Positions 6,470 through 9,628 of a stretch of 9,628 nt of DNA are shown here, one piece after another. The position numbers and the translations under genes are program-made. The stretch is taken from assembly GCA_031289285.1 (NCBI GenBank), contig JAITPT010000060.1:1-9628 (forward strand). The letters run 5' to 3'. The stretch is from Puniceicoccales bacterium. Its GTDB lineage: Bacteria > Verrucomicrobiota > Verrucomicrobiia > Opitutales > UBA953. Under the pieces are notes generated by a model that saw nothing but the letters and a program-made list of their open reading frames with translations, was not told the DNA's origin and did not search any database. Within the stretch, counting starts at the first letter, position 1; each line of letters opens with the position of its first letter.

Positions 6470-7351
6470 ATGCCAAAGGGTCTCCGCGAAATCAGCAGCC
6501 GCATCAAGTCCGTCAAGAGCACCGCGCAAATCACCAAGGCGATGCAGCTTGTCGCGTCATCTAAGATGAAGCGCGCCCAAGACACCGCGCTCAACGGGCG
6601 CGACTACACGCGGTTGCTCGCCGACATCCTCGACAGTGCGCAGGGCGGCGACGGCGCGGGCAGTGCGCACCCGTTTGCCGCCGTGCGAGAGACGCATGTG
6701 CGCGGCGTCCTGCTCGTCACCACCGACAAGGGGCTTTGCGGAGCACTCAACGCCAATCTTTTTCGCATCGCCGCCGCCTTGCCCGCCAACACGTGCTTTG
6801 TCTCCGTCGGGCGCAAAGGGGCGCAGTATCTCACGCGCTCGGGGCGGACGCTTCTGGCGGACTTCCCCGTCTCCGACCGCGTTAACTTTTCCGAAACGCG
6901 CAAACCCGCCGAGTATCTCATCGCGCAATTTCTCGCGGGGAAGGTGGACACGGTGGAGGTCGTCTATGCGCGTTTCAAAAACACGCTTGTGCAGGAGGCG
7001 GTGATTGAGCCGCTGCTGCCGACAACGGATGTCGCCGCGCTCGTCGCTACGGCGCGGGCACGTCTGGGCGGGAGTGCCGCCGTCGCGCACGACACACGCG
7101 AGATGCACTTCGAGCCGTCTGCCGGAGAAATTTTGCGGGAGCTTCCCGCGCTGTTTGTGAAGCACGCCGTCTATCACGCCGTCTTGGAGGCCAAGGCGTC
7201 GGAGCACTCGGCACGTATGGTGGCGATGAAGGCCGCCACCGACAACGCCGACAAAATCACAGGCGAACTTACCCTCGAGTTTAACAAAGCGCGGCAGGCG
7301 GCCATCACGCAGGAGATTAACGAAATCACCGCCGCCGCACTCGCCGCGTGA
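6470..7351 (+). CDS. atpG: F1Fo ATP synthase gamma subunit
   Basis: 293 aa, usual for the family. Gamma is the rotating central stalk of F1, coupling proton flow through Fo to ATP synthesis. The N-terminal helix reads MPKGLREISSRIKSVKSTAQ, followed by ITKAMQLVASSKMKRAQD (family signature). VLLVTTDKGLCGALNANLFR lies near residues 80-99. The C-terminal helix carries SEHSARMVAMKAATDNA and LEFNKARQAAITQEINEI, the most conserved parts of the subunit. The ATG at 6470 is chosen because the family begins M-x-x-L-R-x-I; an upstream in-frame start at 6431 would add 13 unrelated residues. No SD is visible. In most bacteria atpG sits between atpA and atpD; here kdsA lies upstream and ribD downstream, so the gene appears detached from the atp operon. 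No frameshift or missing core motif suggests it is a decayed copy. Confidence 0.96.
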   Translation: MPKGLREISSRIKSVKSTAQITKAMQLVASSKMKRAQDTALNGRDYTRLLADILDSAQGGDGAGSAHPFAAVRETHVRGVLLVTTDKGLCGALNANLFRIAAALPANTCFVSVGRKGAQYLTRSGRTLLADFPVSDRVNFSETRKPAEYLIAQFLAGKVDTVEVVYARFKNTLVQEAVIEPLLPTTDVAALVATARARLGGSAAVAHDTREMHFEPSAGEILRELPALFVKHAVYHAVLEAKASEHSARMVAMKAATDNADKITGELTLEFNKARQAAITQEINEITAAALAA

Positions 7352-7354
7352 AAG

Positions 7355-7404
7355 CGGCGCGGCGCAAACCGGCGTGTTGACGTCGCCCCGCGCCGACGAT
7401 TTTT
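7355..7404 (+). terminator. possible intrinsic terminator after atpG
   Basis: CGGCGCGG (7355-7362) pairs perfectly with CCGCGCCG (7388-7395), and five T (7400-7404) follow 4 nt later. The stem is strong, but the loop is long (25 nt) and the T-run short, so this is a candidate only. It would separate atpG from ribD, which starts 73 bp after the atpG stop. Confidence 0.35.
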
Positions 7405-7424
7405 CCGCGCAAACAAAAACGATT

Positions 7425-8732
7425 ATGACAACAGCAGAGAGCGAAGTTTTTATGCGGCGGGCAATCGTGCTGGCGCGACGGGCGTGGGGCGACACCCACC
7501 CGAACCCGCACGTCGGCGCACTCATCGTCGAGGGCGGGCGCGTGGTCGCCGAAGGCTGGCATGAGCGGGCGGGCGGCCCTCACGCCGAGATTTGCGCACT
7601 GCGGGCACTCGGGCGAAAACCCGCGCCCGACGCCGCACTCGTGGTCACGCTGGAGCCGTGTTGCACGCACGGGCGGACGGGCGCCTGCACGGACGCGATT
7701 TTGGCGGCGGGCATCCGGCGCGTCGTCGCGGGCGCGACCGACCCGTTTCCCGCGCATTCGGGGCGGGGCTTTGCGCTGTTGCGCGAAGCGGGCGTCAGCG
7801 TGGCGGCGGGCGTGCTGGCGCGGGAGTGCGAAGATTTGAATTTGATTTTCAACCACAGCGTCGCGCATGGCGGCGCACCGTTTGTCGCGCTGAAAACCGC
7901 CACCACGCTCGACGGGCGTATCGCCACGCGGGCCGGCAAATCGCAATGGATAACAGGGCCGGAGGCGCGGGCGGACGTGATGCGTTGGCGGCGCTATTTT
8001 CCGGCAGCGGCGGTGAGCGCGGCGACTGTGCTTGCGGATAACCCGCGTCTCACTTGCCGCATCGCGGGTGAGCCGGAGTGCTGCCCGGTGCGTTTTGTTT
8101 TTGACCGACGTCTGCGGACGGCGGGCAGGGAAGGGCTGCACGTATTCGAGGATGCGTTTGCAGGGAAAACGGTGGTCGTCACGACAGCGGAAACGGCGGC
8201 GGACGCGGCGGGGGAAGCGGGGGGGGAAGCGGGGGGGGAGGGAGTGGCAGCGGGAGAAGCGGCGGGAGGGGTGGCGGAGGAGGAGGTGAGGGCGACGGCG
8301 GCGACGGCGGGGGTGGTGGCGGCGGAACGCACCCGTAGTGTAGCACAGACAATCCTGTCTGTGTCCGAATTGTCGGCGTTGACGGCGGAACGTGCCCGTG
8401 CGTTGGCGACATTTGCGGCGCGGGGTGTTGCGGTCTGGCAATTGCCTGCTGCGACAGACGAGGTATTTTTCTCTGCTTTCAAAGCGCGTTGTGTGGAGGC
8501 TGGGCTTTCCGGCATCTGGGTTGAGGGTGGCGGCACTTTTCTTGGCGCATGGCTTCGTTCTGGCGAGGCGGACTGTGTTTTCTTCTATTCCGCCCCCAAA
8601 ATCATCGCTGACGCCGCCGCGCTTCCCGCCTTTGCTGGTGCGGATTGTCCCTCCCTCGCGGGCATATCTGTCTTGCGCAATGTCCGCCGCGAAATCTTTG
8701 GTGACGACCTGCTCACCCGTGGTTTTCTCTAA
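7425..8732 (+). CDS. ribD: bifunctional riboflavin biosynthesis deaminase/reductase, enlarged by low-complexity and REP insertions
   Basis: 435 aa against about 360-380 usual. RibD deaminates diamino-hydroxy-phosphoribosylamino-pyrimidine and then reduces the ribose side chain, two early riboflavin steps. The N-terminal deaminase has its zinc site: H53-A-E55 and P78-C79 with C88 in EPCCTHGRTGAC; DAILAAGIRRVV follows. The reductase half starts near 150 with VALKTATTLDGRIAT, then SQWITG, TVLADNPRLT, GVAVWQLP and EGGGTFLGAWL (367-377). Between VVVTT (about 254) and ALATFAARG (about 326) lies about 70 residues without family character: an A/G/E-rich segment (255-300) and ERTRSVAQTILSVSE, the latter encoded by a palindrome. 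The frame stays open. ATG 7425 is preferred over an in-frame start at 7374 because the family begins shortly before the FMRRAI helix; no SD is seen. It follows atpG by 73 bp. Confidence 0.94.
   Translation: MTTAESEVFMRRAIVLARRAWGDTHPNPHVGALIVEGGRVVAEGWHERAGGPHAEICALRALGRKPAPDAALVVTLEPCCTHGRTGACTDAILAAGIRRVVAGATDPFPAHSGRGFALLREAGVSVAAGVLARECEDLNLIFNHSVAHGGAPFVALKTATTLDGRIATRAGKSQWITGPEARADVMRWRRYFPAAAVSAATVLADNPRLTCRIAGEPECCPVRFVFDRRLRTAGREGLHVFEDAFAGKTVVVTTAETAADAAGEAGGEAGGEGVAAGEAAGGVAEEEVRATAATAGVVAAERTRSVAQTILSVSELSALTAERARALATFAARGVAVWQLPAATDEVFFSAFKARCVEAGLSGIWVEGGGTFLGAWLRSGEADCVFFYSAPKIIADAAALPAFAGADCPSLAGISVLRNVRREIFGDDLLTRGFL
8200..8328 (+). repeat. G-rich low-complexity segment within ribD, with G8 tracts
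   Basis: The coding strand holds G5 (8210-8214), G8 (8219-8226) and G8 (8231-8238) separated by AAGC, forming a short tandem unit G(n)AAGC. GGA/GGC-rich DNA follows to about 8328. It encodes Gly, Ala and Glu only. The tracts are prone to slippage, and a change not divisible by three would cut off the reductase half of RibD. They could also form a G-quadruplex. Confidence 0.8.
8335..8363 (+). repeat. REP-like palindrome with 5' GTAG inserted in frame in ribD
   Basis: CACAGACAATCCTGTCTGTG (8344-8363) is a perfect 8-bp stem with an ATCC loop. Directly before it are two GTAG tetranucleotides (8335-8338 and 8340-8343). A 5' GTAG beside a hairpin is the published hallmark of REP elements tied to RAYT transposases. 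Translated in frame it gives RSVAQTILSVSE, which fits no RibD motif. Confidence 0.7.
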
Positions 8733-8772
8733 ACACTCGTGGTCAAAATCGGTTTTCGGGTTTTATGGAGTG

Positions 8773-8847
8773 CGGCAGCAGAGGGTGCGAAGTGATAACG
8801 CAGCACCCATAACGCAGCACCCGCCGACACTGCTTTCGCTGCTGCCG
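8773..8847. repeat. inverted repeat (REP-like) downstream of ribD, with a 14-bp tandem duplication
   Basis: CGGCAGCAG (8773-8781) is repeated inverted as CTGCTGCCG (8839-8847). Between the arms, ATAACGCAGCACCC occurs twice in tandem (8795-8808 and 8809-8822), and GGGTGC (8783-8788) can pair with GCACCC (8803-8808 or 8817-8822). A similar TGGAG-TGCGGC...GCTGCCG layout is familiar to me from dispersed repeats in Verrucomicrobiota genomes. It may also end ribD transcription. Confidence 0.65.
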
Positions 8848-8910
8848 TAATCTCCCGACAACCAGTGTCTTCCGCTGCTTTGAAAGCGCCGTCATCGGGC
8901 ACGGAGGGAC

Positions 8911-9249
8911 GAATAAAGTGTCAGACGCTTTTTCCTTTGACTCCCGATTTTCGTTCGGCTTGGGCAGGGGGCGCACCACACACCACAAAACCGCGCACAA
9001 GTCCTGCACACTTACATCTGCGTTCTCTGTGCTATCTGCGGTTTGGTTTTCTCGCATCCGCTACGAATAAAGTGTCAGACACTTTTTTCCTTTGACTCCC
9101 GATTTTCGTTCGACTTGGGCTGGGGGCGCACCATGCACCACAAAACCGCGCACAAGTCCGCATACTTACATCTGCGTTCTCTGCGCTATCTGCGGTTTGT
9201 TTTTCTCGCATTCGCTACGAATAAAGTGCCAAGCACTTTTTTCCTTCTC
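8911..9249. repeat. 154-bp tandem repeat array (two full units plus partial third) headed by hairpins
   Basis: Units start at 8911, 9065 and 9219, exactly 154 bp apart; units 1 and 2 differ by a few substitutions and two compensating 1-bp indels, and the third stops near 9249. Each begins GAATAAAGTG within a hairpin: AAAGTGTC-A-GACGCTTT (8915-8931), AAAGTGTC-A-GACACTTT (9069-9085), AAAGTGC-CAA-GCACTTT (9223-9239). The unit body holds CTCCCGATTTTCGTTCG, an ACCACAAAACCGCGCACAAG block, and a CT-rich word with TCTGCG at both ends (about 9015-9044 and 9169-9198). Open frames here give KVSDTFF-like peptides but have no coding character. Confidence 0.92.
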
Positions 9250-9268
9250 TTTTCCTTGTAAAAATCAA

Positions 9269-9280
9269 GTGGCGAGCCAC
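9269..9280. repeat. further hairpin of the AAAGTG-type series
   Basis: GTGGC-GA-GCCAC is a perfect 5-bp stem, preceded by CAA and followed by CTTTT, so it copies the A-rich/stem/T-rich plan of the three hairpins upstream with different stem bases. It closes the repeat zone. Confidence 0.55.
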
Positions 9281-9283
9281 CTT

Positions 9284-9493
9284 TTACGAAGACAACTCGC
9301 TTACGAAATGTTTTCTCAAATCCTCCAATGAAGTCGGACAGTGGAATACGCCCCGCATTCCGGCTTTGCGATACTGCGCTACCCGTGCCCAAAACTTCTT
9401 GCATAGTGATTCATACTCGCTTTCCGCTTTGCGCGAAGATATGCGCTTCGTAGTCAGCAAGCACGGTTCTGTCTTGAGGATCGTCTTTTGCAT
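9284..9493 (-). CDS. doubtful small ORF, hypothetical protein of 69 aa
   Basis: The frame runs from ATG 9493 to TAA 9284 and gives a soluble, charged peptide with ESEYESLCKKFWARVAQYRK and SLEDLRKHFVSELSS, which could form amphipathic helices. I do not recognise a family. No SD is visible, there is an in-frame stop just upstream of the ATG, and the ORF ends inside the repeat zone. The region has lower GC than its surroundings (near 50% by eye), which suggests a different origin. Two other minus-strand frames are also open over parts of it, so it could be the remains of a broken gene or no gene at all. Confidence 0.25.
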   Translation of the reverse strand: MQKTILKTEPCLLTTKRISSRKAESEYESLCKKFWARVAQYRKAGMRGVFHCPTSLEDLRKHFVSELSS

Positions 9494-9563
9494 GGGGGAC
9501 GGAGATTACATTAGCGACTGCCAGTGCGTCAACTCCTTTTTTTGCGGGCGCGTGCGAAAAAAT

Positions 9564-9587
9564 GGGGGGGGGGGGGGGGGGGGGGGG
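9564..9587 (+). repeat. poly-G run of 24
   Basis: Twenty-four uninterrupted G follow a short AAAAAAT. Such a long homopolymer is rare in bacterial genomes. It may be an assembly or base-calling artefact, or a hypervariable tract. Confidence 0.95.
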
Positions 9588-9615
9588 CGCCACAGATTCG
9601 ACTGGGGAATGGTGT

Positions 9616-9626
9616 GGGGGGGGGGG
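9616..9626 (+). repeat. poly-G run of 11 at the window end
   Basis: Eleven G lie two bases before the end of the window, 28 bp after the 24-G run. Two such tracts so close together strengthen the suspicion of low-quality sequence near a contig end. Confidence 0.95.
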
Positions 9627-9628
9627 CG

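Noticed and set aside
8179..8412. Minus-strand poly-proline open frame
   Set aside because: It is the complement of the G-rich segment in ribD and consists almost only of proline and serine.
774..9249. CRISPR array
   Set aside because: Repeats number two or three with long near-identical units and no short repeat/unique spacer alternation; no cas genes are present.
8865..9331. Plus-strand frames with repeated KCQTLF/KVSDTFF peptides
   Set aside because: They come from the 154-bp tandem units and hairpins, with no start signals or domain content.
9411..9593. Minus-strand frame starting in a run of prolines
   Set aside because: Its start depends on the 24-base homopolymer, whose length is uncertain. 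The rest was considered only as part of a possible broken gene.

Overview
The window is GC-rich (mostly about 60-65% by eye) and comes from a Gram-negative bacterium, because it carries a KDO-8-phosphate synthase gene for LPS. Three things suggest a Verrucomicrobiota member, possibly close to Opitutaceae: the flavour of the RAYT-type transposase, the palindromic repeats as I remember them from that phylum, and the small signal-peptide protein upstream of an RND pump. This assignment is inference. Only one of the five complete gene starts has a visible Shine-Dalgarno sequence, which also fits a lineage with weak SD use.

Layout. (1) 1-690 is the 3' part of a REP-associated tyrosine transposase (RAYT, Y1/HUH family). 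(2) 774-1271 is a two-unit array of about 215 bp repeats bounded by AAAGGG-tctgt-CCCTTT hairpins. (3) 1324-1788 encodes a small exported Cys/His/Asp-rich protein, followed by 452 bp without a gene. That gap becomes C-rich and G-poor and ends in a (CACACT)5 tract touching the next start codon. (4) 2241-5459 is a complete CzcA-type heavy-metal RND efflux pump, with no adaptor or outer-membrane channel gene in the window. (5) kdsA (minus strand, 5513-6304) converges on the pump. (6) atpG (6470-7351), apart from any other ATP synthase gene, is divergent from kdsA. (7) ribD (7425-8732) is enlarged by a G-rich low-complexity segment and by an in-frame palindrome preceded by GTAG, a REP hallmark. (8) 8733-9280 is repeat DNA: an inverted repeat, then a 154-bp tandem array with hairpins at the unit starts. 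(9) 9281-9628 has lower GC, one doubtful small ORF, and poly-G runs of 24 and 11 near the window end.

Housekeeping genes (LPS sugar synthesis, ATP synthase, riboflavin synthesis) and a metal-resistance gene sit among at least four palindromic repeat families and a RAYT fragment. The strongest theme is the repeat biology. Several hairpin families share a CAGAC/GTCTG core, keep their pairing while their sequences differ, and one sits inside an essential-type gene without breaking its frame.
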